The position numbers and the translations under genes were made by a program. A stretch of DNA of 40,386 bases, taken from contig NZ_VSRL01000059.1 of NCBI RefSeq assembly GCF_012184385.1, positions 1 to 40,386 of the forward strand, given 5' to 3'. The DNA is from Lentzea indica. GTDB lineage: Bacteria > Actinomycetota > Actinomycetes > Mycobacteriales > Pseudonocardiaceae. Below the pieces are notes generated by a model. That model did not search any database. It saw only the letters and a list, made by a program, of their open reading frames with translations, and was not told the origin of the DNA. Of the stretch, positions 8,558 to 16,713 are shown piece after piece; the first letter of the stretch is position 1, and every line of letters starts with the position of its first letter.

Positions 8558-8849
8558 GCCTGGGCCTCGGCCACAGTCGAGCCCTGACGACTCCGAGCAC
8601 CTCGGCCGGCCCGAGATGTTCGGAGTCCGTGCTCGCGTAGGGGTTGTCTCCTACTACGTGCCACCCACCGTCCACTGGGTGAGAGGCGCGCTTGATGGAC
8701 AGTTGATCGGGTCTGCCGGCCCACCTGACGAGGACCACCTGGCCCGGCTTGGGCTTCGCACCCCACCTGACCAGCACGATGTCCTCGTGGCGGAGTGCCG
8801 GCACCATCGACGGCCCTGTCACGAGCACGGTAGAGAGGCGCGGTCTCAA
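8547..8849 (-). CDS. sodX: Nickel-type superoxide dismutase maturation protease (SodX, S26 family)
   Basis: A 100-residue signal-peptidase-like protease that removes the N-terminal propeptide of NiSOD so that nickel can bind. GPSMVPAL at 12-19 carries the catalytic Ser14, IKRA at 52-55 the general-base Lys53, and the GDNPYASTDSEHLG block is the S26 box. There is no obvious membrane anchor, as expected for SodX. The start appears to be TTG at 8849, since an in-frame stop lies two codons upstream; internal GTG codons at residues 8 and 10 are alternatives. It is divergent from sodN, leaving 72 bp for both promoters. Confidence 0.9.
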   Translation of the reverse strand: MRPRLSTVLVTGPSMVPALRHEDIVLVRWGAKPKPGQVVLVRWAGRPDQLSIKRASHPVDGGWHVVGDNPYASTDSEHLGPAEVLGVVRARLWPRPRLRL

Positions 8850-8921
8850 CGATCACCCTTCGGTCAGCCGGAGTAGGGTCTTCTTGTCGGAGCATCCACT
8901 GTTTTCATTCTGGGAGGAACG

Positions 8922-9329
8922 ATGCGACTCGTGTCGCGCATTCTCCGCCCGCGCGTCGAAGCCACCGCGCATTGCGACCTGCCCTGCGGCGTCTACGACC
9001 CCGCGCAGGCCCGCATCGAGGCCGAGTCGGTCAAGGCGGTCCAGGAGAAGTACCAGGCGAACGAGGACCCGGAGTTCCGGGAGCGCGCCGTCCTGATCAA
9101 GGAGCAGCGCAGCGAGCTCGTCAAGCACCACCTGTGGGTGCTGTGGACGGACTACTTCAAGCCGCCGCACTTCGAGAAGTACCCCGAGCTGCACGACCTG
9201 TTCAACCGCGCCACCAAGGCCGCGGGTGCGTCGGGCACCAAGGGTTCGATGGACCCCGCGTCGGGTCAGGCCCTGCTGGACCTGATCGCGCAGATCGACA
9301 AGATTTTCTGGGAGACCAAGCAGGGCTGA
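8922..9329 (+). CDS. sodN: Nickel superoxide dismutase
   Basis: Converts superoxide to hydrogen peroxide and oxygen in the cytoplasm using one nickel per subunit of a homohexamer. Residues 1-16 are the propeptide. The mature protein starts HCDLPCGVYDP, which supplies the nickel hook: His1, Cys2 and Cys6 of the mature chain (17, 18 and 22 of the precursor). The 135-residue precursor gives a mature length of about 119, normal for the family. ATG at 8922 is preceded by GGAGGA. sodX is the divergent neighbour and a stem-loop terminator follows at 9351. In Streptomyces the gene is nickel-induced through Nur; no Nur box could be identified here. Confidence 0.97.
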   Translation: MRLVSRILRPRVEATAHCDLPCGVYDPAQARIEAESVKAVQEKYQANEDPEFRERAVLIKEQRSELVKHHLWVLWTDYFKPPHFEKYPELHDLFNRATKAAGASGTKGSMDPASGQALLDLIAQIDKIFWETKQG

Positions 9330-9350
9330 GCCCTCGCTGTCTTTCTGAAC

Positions 9351-9381
9351 GGCGCCGCATCCCTGGGCAGGGTGCGGCGCC
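9351..9381 (+). terminator. Stem-loop terminator of sodN
   Basis: GGCGCCGCATCCCT (9351-9364) pairs with AGGGTGCGGCGCC (9369-9381) across a four-base loop, with one bulged T. It lies 21 bp after the sodN stop. There is no strong T-tract, which is common in actinomycetes. Confidence 0.7.
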
Positions 9382-9460
9382 ATTCGTCGTTCGGGGGTAA
9401 CCCCGGGTTGGTGGCGTGCGATGTGACCTGATGCACACGCTGTGAGGGTGGGGGTTTCGG

Positions 9461-11863
9461 GTGGCCGGTGACTACGAGCGGGACTTCTTCGTGTCGTACA
9501 CCCAGGCCGACAGATCGTGGGCCGAGTGGATCGCCTGGGAGCTGGAGGCGCAGGGTCACCGGGTGTTGATCCAGGCGTGGGACATCGTGCCCGGTAGCAA
9601 CTGGGTCAGTGCGATGCACCAAGGCGTGCAGGTCTCCGAACGCACGATCGCCGTGTTGTCCTCCGCCTATCTGGAGTCCGTGTACGGAGCCGCCGAGTGG
9701 CAGGCCGCGTGGCGCGACGATCCGGCTGGAGGCGACCGGAAGCTGCTGGTGCTGCGGGTGGAGGACTGCGAGCGGCCGAGCCTGCTGGGCTCTGTGGTCT
9801 CGGAGGACCTGTTCGGCTTGGACGAGGTCGCCGCGCGCACACGACTGCATCGTGTCGTTCGAGGTGCGTTGACGGGCCGGCTGAAGCCGCCAGAGCCTCC
9901 TGCGTTTCCTGGGCGGGCCGCCGCCACGAAACCGAGTTTTCCCGGCACGCTGCCCGCTGTGTGGAACGTGCCACCGCGCAACCCCAACTTCACCGGCCGA
10001 GCCGAGTCGTTGGAGCGGATGCGTGAGGCCCTGCGTTCCAGCAAGACGATCGCCGTGCACTCGTTGTACGGCATGGGAGGCGTGGGCAAGACACAACTCG
10101 CGATCGAGTACGCGCACCTCTTCGCAAGCGACTTCGACGTGGTGTGGTGGATCCCCGCCGAACAACCGGCCGTGATCCCCGACCACCTCACCGAGCTCGG
10201 CATCGCCCTGGGCATCGACGTCGACCCGTCCACCACCAAACGGGTTCTGGACTACTTGCGCGGCCGGGCTCGGTGGCTGCTGGTGTTCGACAACGCGGAA
10301 GAGCCGTCCGACCTGTGGCCCTATCTGCCATCGGGCCATGGCCAGGTGGTGATCACAACGCGGCGCGGTGGATTCGCCGCGCTCGGCACCGTGCTGGACC
10401 TCGACGTGCTGGATCGGGCCGAAAGCGTTGCCCTGGTGCAGCGCCGGCTGCGCACCGCGTCCCGCGAGCAGGCCGAGACGCTGGCACAGCTGCTCGGAGA
10501 CTTGCCGCTGGCGATCGAGCAGGCTTGCGCCTACGCCGAGAGCACAGGGTTGTCCGTGGACGACTACGTGCGGCTGTTCCGCGAGCGAGCGGCGGACATG
10601 ATCGGTCGCGGACGGGTCATCAACCGGCACGAGACCCTGACCACGCTGTGGGACCTGTCGCTGACCGCGCTGAGCGAGCGGAATCCCGCTGCGAGCCAGC
10701 TGCTGGACCTGCTGGCGTGGATGGCGCCTGAGCCGGTGCCGCTCGACCTGTTCGTCGACAATCCCGATGAGCTTCCGGTTCCACTGGCTGCGGCGGCACG
10801 AGATCCGCTCGACTGGGCGGAGACCGTCGGCGCCCTGGCCGACGGGTTCTTCGTGCGGCGCACCAGCACCGAGATCACGATCGCCCACCGGCTCCTGCAG
10901 CAGTCGCTGCGAGCACATCACCTCCGCCGGCCCAGCGCGGAGACCCCGCGGCCAGGACGCGCGACCGCGCAGGAGCTCCTCGATGCCGATCTGCCTACCC
11001 AGATCGAGGACGCACCGGAGAACTGGGCGCGATGGCGCGCGTTGCTACCTCATGTCCTCGCGGTCCTCGATGGCATGGAGAGCAGCGCCCCAGAGCACAC
11101 CACCGCACCCAGCCTGTGGCTGCACGAGCGCACGGCCACCTTTCTGCAGGTCACAGCCCGTGCCGTCAACGCCCTCCCTTTGTTCGAACGAGCCCTCGCC
11201 ATCTTCGAAGCCACCTACGGCCCCGACCACGTCAGCGTGGCCACCACTCTGAACAACTTCGGCACTGCACTCAACGACCTGGGCCGCGCCGGCGAAGCCA
11301 AGCCCTTGCTCGAACGTGCCGTCAGCATCAACGAAGCCGCTCACGGGCCCGACCACCCTAGGGTCGCCGTCAATCTCAACAACCTCGGCTACGCGATCAA
11401 CTTGCTGGGCCGCCCGACCGAGGCGATGGACCTCCACGAACGAGCCCTCGCCATCTTCGAAGCCACCTACGGCCCTAATAACGTCGATCTGGCAGCCTGC
11501 CTGAGCAACCTCGGCAACGCGATCAGCGGGTTGGGCCGCCCGGCCGAAGCAATGGACCTCCACGAACGAGCCCTCGCCATCTACGAAGCCACCTACGGCC
11601 CCAACCACCCCTACGTCGCGGTGACTCTGAACAACCTGGGCGACGTCCTCCGCAGAGTCGGCAGATCGGCGGAGGCCCGACCCCTGCACGAACGAGCCGT
11701 CACCATTCGCGAAGCCATCTACGGGCCCGACCATGCCGCGGTCGCTTCCAGCCTGGTCCACCTCGGAAATGCCTTAGTCGATCTGGGACGACGTGACGAG
11801 GCCGAACCGCTGTTCGAGCGAGCAAAGATGATCCGGAAACGCAATGGTGCCGCCCCCGAGTAG
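9461..11863 (+). CDS. TIR-NB-ARC-TPR protein (STAND NTPase, NLR-like)
   Basis: An 800-residue three-part protein. Residues 1-140 form a TIR domain (DFFVSYTQAD start; candidate NADase Glu79 in GAAEW). Residues about 175-500 form an NB-ARC nucleotide switch: NFTGR at 176-180, Walker A GMGGVGKT at 204-211, Walker B LLVFDN at 273-278, ITTR at 298-301 and DLPLA at 347-351. From about residue 575 to 790 there are five 42-residue tetratricopeptide repeats. This order is the bacterial NLR/STAND plan, in which a repeat sensor triggers oligomerisation and TIR effectors hydrolyse NAD+. Similar actinomycete proteins also occur as FxsT in FxSxx-COOH peptide systems, but no radical-SAM or FxSxx gene is present here. 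The start GTG at 9461 follows GGGGG. It stands alone. A role in phage defence or signalling is inference. Confidence 0.9.
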   Translation: MAGDYERDFFVSYTQADRSWAEWIAWELEAQGHRVLIQAWDIVPGSNWVSAMHQGVQVSERTIAVLSSAYLESVYGAAEWQAAWRDDPAGGDRKLLVLRVEDCERPSLLGSVVSEDLFGLDEVAARTRLHRVVRGALTGRLKPPEPPAFPGRAAATKPSFPGTLPAVWNVPPRNPNFTGRAESLERMREALRSSKTIAVHSLYGMGGVGKTQLAIEYAHLFASDFDVVWWIPAEQPAVIPDHLTELGIALGIDVDPSTTKRVLDYLRGRARWLLVFDNAEEPSDLWPYLPSGHGQVVITTRRGGFAALGTVLDLDVLDRAESVALVQRRLRTASREQAETLAQLLGDLPLAIEQACAYAESTGLSVDDYVRLFRERAADMIGRGRVINRHETLTTLWDLSLTALSERNPAASQLLDLLAWMAPEPVPLDLFVDNPDELPVPLAAAARDPLDWAETVGALADGFFVRRTSTEITIAHRLLQQSLRAHHLRRPSAETPRPGRATAQELLDADLPTQIEDAPENWARWRALLPHVLAVLDGMESSAPEHTTAPSLWLHERTATFLQVTARAVNALPLFERALAIFEATYGPDHVSVATTLNNFGTALNDLGRAGEAKPLLERAVSINEAAHGPDHPRVAVNLNNLGYAINLLGRPTEAMDLHERALAIFEATYGPNNVDLAACLSNLGNAISGLGRPAEAMDLHERALAIYEATYGPNHPYVAVTLNNLGDVLRRVGRSAEARPLHERAVTIREAIYGPDHAAVASSLVHLGNALVDLGRRDEAEPLFERAKMIRKRNGAAPE
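11186..11815 (+). repeat. 126-bp tandem repeats encoding the TPR array
   Basis: Five consecutive 126-bp units begin at 11186, 11312, 11438, 11564 and 11690, inside the TPR part of the STAND gene. Units 1, 3 and 4 keep an almost identical stretch of about 38 bp, coding for ERALAIFEATYGP or a one-residue variant, while units 2 and 5 have drifted. Similarity at DNA level, not only protein level, points to recent unit duplication or gene conversion. Confidence 0.85.
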
Positions 11864-11874
11864 GAAGCGGCACC
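11846..11874. terminator. Short stem-loop between convergent genes
   Basis: GGTGCCGC (11846-11853) pairs with GCGGCACC (11867-11874) across 13 bases. It spans the stop codon of the STAND gene and sits 21 bp from the stop of the convergent hydrolase. It may end both transcripts, but the stem is short and lacks a T-tract. Confidence 0.4.
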
Positions 11875-11894
11875 GTTCGCTTGCAACACAAGGA

Positions 11895-14552
11895 TTACGC
11901 GGCGTCCGCCACCTTGCCGGTCACCTCGAACCCGATGCCCGTGGGCGACTCGCCCTCGAACTTGAACCGCACCTGCTCCTCCGCCTCGGTCTCGGAGTCG
12001 GCCGAGGAGGGCACCTTGATCTCGTACGTCGTCTGGCCCGGCGGGACGTACACCCACAGCTCAAGCCCCGTCGAGGAAAGCGGTCGCGACGGCGTGGCCT
12101 CTTCGCCCGAGTTGCCGAAGAACCACTGGGCATCGACGTCCGTTGTGGACAGTTCCGGCGCACCCGAAGGTGCCACCGGCTTGCCCACCACGATGACGCC
12201 GGAGTCGGCGGCCTCCGACAGGGTCAGCTTCCAGGTCAGCGTGCCGCCCTCCTTCACGCTGTCGGCGACCGGCGTGACCGTCACGGTCGGCGCCGGGTCG
12301 TCGTTGCGCACGAGCAGGCCACCAACGGCAGAACCGACAACAGCGTTGGAGATCGCCAGCACCCCGACGGGGTGGCGGGTGTCGGCGCTCCACCTGGTGT
12401 TGCCGGTGAAGGAGACCGGCACCTCGGTGCGGTGCTCGCCCGGCTTCAGCGTCACGAGCTTGGTCACGGGCTGGTTCGCGGAGTCGTTGTAGAAGAGCCG
12501 GACGACGCGAGTGCCGTTGCCGGTGGCGGTGACGGTGATGTTGCGGGTCTGGGTGCCGGAGTTGCCCTCGTCGACCGACGTGACAGTGGCGTCGACGCGG
12601 GCCAGACGCGTTGGCACCACCGGGACGAGACCTTTGTTCCAGCCGTAGGCGTCGATGAGCCACGCCTCGCCGGAAGCGGACTCGGGGACCAGTTCCAGCG
12701 CGGTCACATGACCGATGCCCGCTGGCAGCTGGACGCGGACCTCCTGTGCCCACAGAGCACTCAGGCGCTCGGTGGCCGGCAGACCGGTCACCGAGACCGA
12801 ACCCAGCGAGCGCTTCTGTCCACTTTGGTCAGTTACGGCGACCCCGAAACGAGAAGCAGGCGAGTTGGGCGGCACGGCCAGGCGCAGCGCAAGTTCCTTC
12901 GACCCGTTCAACGAAACGGGCTTGGCGGGGCGAACCTCGCCGGCCTGGCCCGCGGCCGACCACTTCAGCGCGACCGAGAGACGTTCGGGCTGCGAAGCGC
13001 CGTAGCGGAAGCCGACGAAGTGCGGCGAACGGGAACCACCACACGCCACCGCGGCGTCACGTGAAATCTGCTGGCACAGCTTTGCGCTGCCGGAAGCAGA
13101 GATCGCACCGTCCGGGACGACGAATGACTTGCGGTCGCCACCGATGGCGTGCGAGAGAACGCGCGCCGGGTCAGCGGACGGCGCGCGGACGCCGGAGCCG
13201 TCGAGCAGCGGCAACACCGACTCGTCACGGGCCAGGAAGAGACGCGCGGACGCCGCGATGTAGGTGGCGCCCATGGTCTGCTGCTGGTCCGCGGTCAGGC
13301 GGGTCGCCATTCCCGGTGAGCACACCGCGTCGGGTTCCTGGCCAGGCCAGAAGTCGTCACTCGCCGGCGCTTCCGCCTGGCCCGGCGTCCACTCGCTGTT
13401 GAAGAAGTTGTGGTTCGCGCCGACCATGTACAGCGCGCTGTGCAACGCGGCGCCACGACTGAGGCCGCGCGTCTGGTCCAGGAACATCTGCCCCTGCAGG
13501 TCGGAGACGTCGCCGTCGCAGCCGGGCAGGAACGTCACCGACGGCACGTCCGGCGCCGGGTTGTGACCGAAGATCGTCGGGCCGATCAGCACATCGCCGC
13601 GGATGTTCCACCGCACCGGTCCGCTGAACCCCGTGTCACCGGGCGGCGGGGTCAGGCTGTCGGTCGCGGCACGGTTGACGCCCTCACCACCGCGGGAGTG
13701 GCCGACCAGCAACACCTTCGACATGTCGGCGGCGGGCGCCGCCTTCACCGCGGCGGGCACCGAGCCACGGCCTGCCGACCAGTCGGCCCACTTCGCCAGG
13801 TGGTGGCGGACCAACGACGAACGCGCCTGTGCGCCCGCGTCGGCGGTCATCGCATCCTGGGCGTTGACGCCGTTCGCGGAGATCGACACCGTCAGATATC
13901 CCTGCGAGGCCAGCAGTTGCTGCGCCTTCAGGTACCCGCGGTGGCTCGGCACGGCGGTGGATCCGGCCGGGCACGGCCAGGCCATCAGGATCTGGTTCGG
14001 GTTGGTCTTGCTGTAACAGGTGAAGTGCCTGCCGTGCAGGAACAGCACCAGCGGCCGCTTGCCGGAAGCACCCTTGGGCGCGACGACGACGGCCTCCATC
14101 TCGATCGGCGCCGCGTACTCGGGCAGCTTGACCGGGTCGAGCGAGTACTCCCCGGTGCTCGTGGCGTACGGCCCCGGCTTGCCGGGATCCACCGCCGCCT
14201 CCGGCTGCAAGGCGGGCAGTTGGGGCGCGGCGAGCGAAGCAGCCGCGGGCTCGGTGACGTCCAGCCGGCGCCCGGCCGAACGCACCTGGAGCGCGCCCGG
14301 ATTCTTCAGCGAGGCCGACAAAGTGAAGGTGCGCAGGTCGGCCGACTCTCTGGCCAGACCGAGGAACCTGTCCCCCTCCCAGAACTCCACGCCCGCGTCC
14401 GACAACGGCATCGGCGTGGGAGCGGTCCACCGGATCACGTCACCCGCGACGGCCCAACCGGGCGACGGCGGTTCCGGCGCGGCCGACGCGGGCAGAGCCG
14501 GTAGGACCGCGGCGAGCAGAACAGGTATCAAAAGCGCGACTGTGCGGCGCAT
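11895..14552 (-). CDS. Secreted alpha/beta-hydrolase with C-terminal Calx-beta-like domains
   Basis: An 885-residue exported protein. ATG at 14552 begins a signal peptide (MRRTVALLIPVLLAA..., cleavage near ASA-AP at about residue 24); a longer reading to 14621 would bury this and is rejected. The alpha/beta-hydrolase domain has an LFLHGRHF oxyanion region near residue 170 and the nucleophile elbow GHSRGG with Ser286. It resembles large extracellular lipase/chlorophyllase-type proteins of actinomycetes. The last ~250 residues carry two Calx-beta-like segments (VDEGNSGTQTRNITVTATG and VKEGGTLTWKLTLSEA), usually calcium-binding or adhesive. Substrate unknown. It stands alone and converges on the STAND gene. 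The leader upstream of 14552 has an unusual A-rich patch (AAATAAAACAACAA). Confidence 0.82.
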   Translation of the reverse strand: MRRTVALLIPVLLAAVLPALPASAAPEPPSPGWAVAGDVIRWTAPTPMPLSDAGVEFWEGDRFLGLARESADLRTFTLSASLKNPGALQVRSAGRRLDVTEPAAASLAAPQLPALQPEAAVDPGKPGPYATSTGEYSLDPVKLPEYAAPIEMEAVVVAPKGASGKRPLVLFLHGRHFTCYSKTNPNQILMAWPCPAGSTAVPSHRGYLKAQQLLASQGYLTVSISANGVNAQDAMTADAGAQARSSLVRHHLAKWADWSAGRGSVPAAVKAAPAADMSKVLLVGHSRGGEGVNRAATDSLTPPPGDTGFSGPVRWNIRGDVLIGPTIFGHNPAPDVPSVTFLPGCDGDVSDLQGQMFLDQTRGLSRGAALHSALYMVGANHNFFNSEWTPGQAEAPASDDFWPGQEPDAVCSPGMATRLTADQQQTMGATYIAASARLFLARDESVLPLLDGSGVRAPSADPARVLSHAIGGDRKSFVVPDGAISASGSAKLCQQISRDAAVACGGSRSPHFVGFRYGASQPERLSVALKWSAAGQAGEVRPAKPVSLNGSKELALRLAVPPNSPASRFGVAVTDQSGQKRSLGSVSVTGLPATERLSALWAQEVRVQLPAGIGHVTALELVPESASGEAWLIDAYGWNKGLVPVVPTRLARVDATVTSVDEGNSGTQTRNITVTATGNGTRVVRLFYNDSANQPVTKLVTLKPGEHRTEVPVSFTGNTRWSADTRHPVGVLAISNAVVGSAVGGLLVRNDDPAPTVTVTPVADSVKEGGTLTWKLTLSEAADSGVIVVGKPVAPSGAPELSTTDVDAQWFFGNSGEEATPSRPLSSTGLELWVYVPPGQTTYEIKVPSSADSETEAEEQVRFKFEGESPTGIGFEVTGKVADAA

Positions 14553-14717
14553 GTGTGGGTCCCCCTCATAAAGGACGAGCCACTCCGTTCTATCGACGCC
14601 GCACAGCACATGGCACGTCATTGCGCAGGGAATCTGCCAAATAAAACAACAACCCGACCGCAGTAGTACGCCGTTCGGCCCAACGCCGGGGGATGCGTTA
14701 CATGCACAACCGAAACG

Positions 14718-14879
14718 TCACTGGTCCCTGGTGTCGGTTTCGCGCTCGTTCTGGCTCAGTTTGTTCCACGTCGAGGTCAGCTCCGCTCGGATGCGCGCGA
14801 CGCGGACGCCGAAGGCCTCGCGGATCTCCTGGGGGTCGACCTCGTCGGGTGCGCCGTGGTCGGGGTGCTCGGCGGTCAT
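14718..14879 (-). CDS. Small hypothetical protein (53 residues)
   Basis: The ORF reads MTAEHPDHGAPDEV... then a charged helical stretch (IREAFGVRVARIRAEL) and ends NERETDTRDQ. ATG at 14879 is the preferred start; GTG at 14930 would give 70 residues but overlaps the divergent phosphatase leader. The acidic N-terminus and amphipathic helix look protein-like, and the codon third positions are mostly G or C. No family recognised. It could regulate or simply neighbour the divergent phosphatase gene. Confidence 0.5.
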   Translation of the reverse strand: MTAEHPDHGAPDEVDPQEIREAFGVRVARIRAELTSTWNKLSQNERETDTRDQ

Positions 14880-14947
14880 GGCGAGCGGGGTACCTCGAAG
14901 GTGGACTCCCCCAAACGTGCTCCCCGTCACTCCCTAGGATCGAACAG

Positions 14948-15544
14948 GTGAGCACCCACCTCTACCTGCTGCGTCACGGCCAGACCGAATGGTCCGAGAG
15001 CGGCAGGCACACGGGACGCACTGACATCGAGCTGACGCCCGAGGGCGAGCAGCAGGCACGCCGCGCGGGCGCCACGCTCGCACGGCTGAGGGGCACGGAC
15101 CAGGCACCTGCGCTTGTGTTGACCAGTCCCCGGCAACGGGCGACCAGGACCGCGAAGCTGGCCGGCCTGGAGATCACGGCGACGACCGAAGACCTGGCCG
15201 AGTGGGACTACGGCGACTACGAGGGCATCACCACGCCGCAGATTCGCGAGCGCGTTCCCGGGTGGACGGTGTGGTCGCACCCGATGCCCAACGGTGAGAC
15301 GCACGCGGAGGTGCAGGAACGGGCCCGCAAGGTGCTCGGCGAGGCGCGCAAGATCCTGTCCGGCGGCGACGTGGTGCTGGTGGGGCACGGGCACTTCAGC
15401 CGCGTGCTGATCGCGGCGTGGCTGGGACTGGCGCCGGACCAGGGTGTCCACTTCGGACTGGACCCGGCCGGCATCTGCCAGCTGGGCGACGAGCGGGGCG
15501 ACCCGCAGGTGCGCAGGCTCAACGTGCCTGCGTGGGAGGTGTGA
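14948..15544 (+). CDS. Histidine phosphatase family protein (phosphoglycerate mutase-like)
   Basis: A 198-residue enzyme of the branch-1 histidine phosphatase superfamily. LLRHGQTEWS near the N-terminus supplies the phospho-accepting His, TSPRQRATRTA the second Arg block, EWDYGDYEG the acid region and VGHGHFSR the second catalytic His. The short length, without mutase insertions, suggests a broad phosphatase rather than a glycolytic mutase. The start is GTG at 14948 (VSTHLYLLRHG), with AGGA nine bases upstream; the longer frame from 14693 has no family similarity. Its stop overlaps the next ATG (TGATG), so it is co-translated with the acetyltransferase. Confidence 0.9.
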   Translation: MSTHLYLLRHGQTEWSESGRHTGRTDIELTPEGEQQARRAGATLARLRGTDQAPALVLTSPRQRATRTAKLAGLEITATTEDLAEWDYGDYEGITTPQIRERVPGWTVWSHPMPNGETHAEVQERARKVLGEARKILSGGDVVLVGHGHFSRVLIAAWLGLAPDQGVHFGLDPAGICQLGDERGDPQVRRLNVPAWEV

Positions 15545-16017
15545 TGATCCGGCGTGTGGAACCGCGTGACGTCGACGCGGTCGTGAAGCTGGTGCACGAG
15601 CTGGCGCTGTACGAACGGGCACCCGAGCAGTGCCACCTGACCGCGGAACAGCTGCACACCGCGCTGTTCGGCGAGAACCCCGCACTGTTCGGACATGTGG
15701 CCGAAGTGGACGGTCAGGTCGTCGGGATGGCGTTGTGGTTCCTCAACTTCTCGACGTGGGACGGCGTGCACGGCATCTACCTCGAGGACCTCTACGTCAC
15801 GCCGGAGCAACGCGGCAACGGCCTCGGCAAGAAGCTCCTGGAAACACTCGCCCAGGAGTGCGTGGCCAAGGGCTACAGCCGGCTGCAGTGGTCGGTCCTC
15901 AACTGGAACGAGCCGAGCATCCAGTTCTACAAATCGCTCGGTGCCGTCCCAATGGACGAGTGGACGGTGATGCGAGTGGCCGAAGAAGCGCTGCAAAAGC
16001 TGGCCTCTTCACTCTGA
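15544..16017 (+). CDS. GNAT acetyltransferase resembling spermidine/diamine N-acetyltransferase (SSAT)
   Basis: A 157-residue GNAT enzyme transferring acetyl from acetyl-CoA to an amine. The acetyl-CoA loop is RGNGLGKKLL (motif A), preceded by YLEDLYVTPE. The block WNEPSIQFYKSLGA, and the N-terminal LVHELALYERAPEQ, closely resemble eukaryotic-type SSAT/thialysine acetyltransferases (WNEPSINFYKRRGA in the human enzyme, from memory). A polyamine or related diamine is therefore the best substrate guess. The ATG overlaps the phosphatase stop by one base, with GGGAGG just upstream, so the two form an operon. The apparent pairing with the BpsA-like gene at 1525 is only suggestive. Confidence 0.85.
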   Translation: MIRRVEPRDVDAVVKLVHELALYERAPEQCHLTAEQLHTALFGENPALFGHVAEVDGQVVGMALWFLNFSTWDGVHGIYLEDLYVTPEQRGNGLGKKLLETLAQECVAKGYSRLQWSVLNWNEPSIQFYKSLGAVPMDEWTVMRVAEEALQKLASSL

Positions 16018-16146
16018 AGGTTGACGGATGGTCTCGAAAGGCTCACGAAACGGGAATTCCACACAGGACCGGTGCATGGTGCTGGCAGCGTCCCCGCACG
16101 CCGGTCCCCCGGCACCAAAAAGTAAGCGTGGAAAGAAGGAAAGACC

Positions 16147-16563
16147 GTGGGCACTGACCCGACTACCGTCGACCCGGCCGCCGCTGCAGGCATCGGCATC
16201 GTCGGCACGATCATCTACCTGGCCTTCGCCGTCTTCGCGATCGTCGTGATGTGGAAGGTCTTCGCCAAGGCCGGGCAGCCGGGCTGGGCGGCGATCATCC
16301 CGATCTACAACATCTACGTGTGGCTGAAGGTCGCGGGTCGTCCCGGCTGGTGGCTGATCCTGTTCCTGATCCCGATCGTCAACATCGTCATGGCGCTGAT
16401 CGTCTCCATGGACATCGCCAAGTCCTTCGCGAAGGACTCCGTGTTCGGCGTCGTCGCCCTGTGGCTGTTCAGCATCATCGGCTACGCGATCCTCGCGTTC
16501 GGTGGCGCGCAGTACCGCGGCCCGGCCGCGCTGGCGGGCCAGCAGGGCGCCTACCAGGGCTGA
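16147..16563 (+). CDS. DUF5684-type small membrane protein
   Basis: A 138-residue integral membrane protein. A Gly/Ala-rich N-terminus is followed by a transmembrane helix at about residues 16-37, the conserved-looking block FAKAGQPGWAAIIPIYNIYVWLKVAGRPGWWLIL broken by a turn, and further helices at about 70-90 and 100-118. The double PGW motif with IPIYN is typical of the DUF5684 group found near actinomycete signal peptidases; function is unknown. The start is GTG at 16147 with AAGGAA upstream. It is followed by a strong terminator, so it is probably transcribed alone, or as the end of the preceding operon across a 129-bp gap. Confidence 0.82.
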   Translation: MGTDPTTVDPAAAAGIGIVGTIIYLAFAVFAIVVMWKVFAKAGQPGWAAIIPIYNIYVWLKVAGRPGWWLILFLIPIVNIVMALIVSMDIAKSFAKDSVFGVVALWLFSIIGYAILAFGGAQYRGPAALAGQQGAYQG

Positions 16564-16579
16564 GCACCTGAGCACGACC

Positions 16580-16622
16580 AAGGCCGGGCCAGAAGACACC
16601 CCTGTACTTCAGGCCCGGCCTT
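16580..16622 (+). terminator. Stem-loop terminator after the DUF5684 gene
   Basis: AAGGCCGGGCC (16580-16590) is perfectly complementary to GGCCCGGCCTT (16612-16622), with a 21-base loop. It lies 16 bp after the stop codon and insulates the downstream GH28 gene. Confidence 0.75.
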
Positions 16623-16637
16623 CACTATGGTCGGTGA

Positions 16638-16651
16638 TGAAACCGTTTTCA
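16638..16651. promoter_or_regulatory. LacI-family/cre-like operator upstream of the GH28 gene
   Basis: TGAAACCGTTTTCA fits the degenerate catabolite-responsive consensus TGWAANCGNTNWCA at every position and is nearly palindromic. It lies 63 bp before the GH28 ATG, where an operator over the promoter is expected. A second half-site-like AACGTTTC follows at 16653-16660. Control by a LacI-type sugar regulator is inference. Confidence 0.5.
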
Positions 16652-16713
16652 GAACGTTTCAGACGCCGAGCTGCCGCCGCCCTCGACGCAGGACGAGGAA
16701 GGACCTCTCAACG

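Noticed and set aside
9266-10921. Open frame of 551 codons on the minus strand
   Set aside because: Antisense to the clear TIR-NB-ARC coding sequence and low in protein-like features.
9461-11863. Calling the STAND gene an FxSxx-COOH system protein (FxsT)
   Set aside because: Domain order is compatible, but no FxSxx peptide, radical-SAM maturase or other fxs gene lies next to it, so only the domain description is kept.
16028-16249. 73-codon frame before the DUF5684 gene
   Set aside because: Runs into the real gene in another frame and shows no conserved or protein-like pattern.
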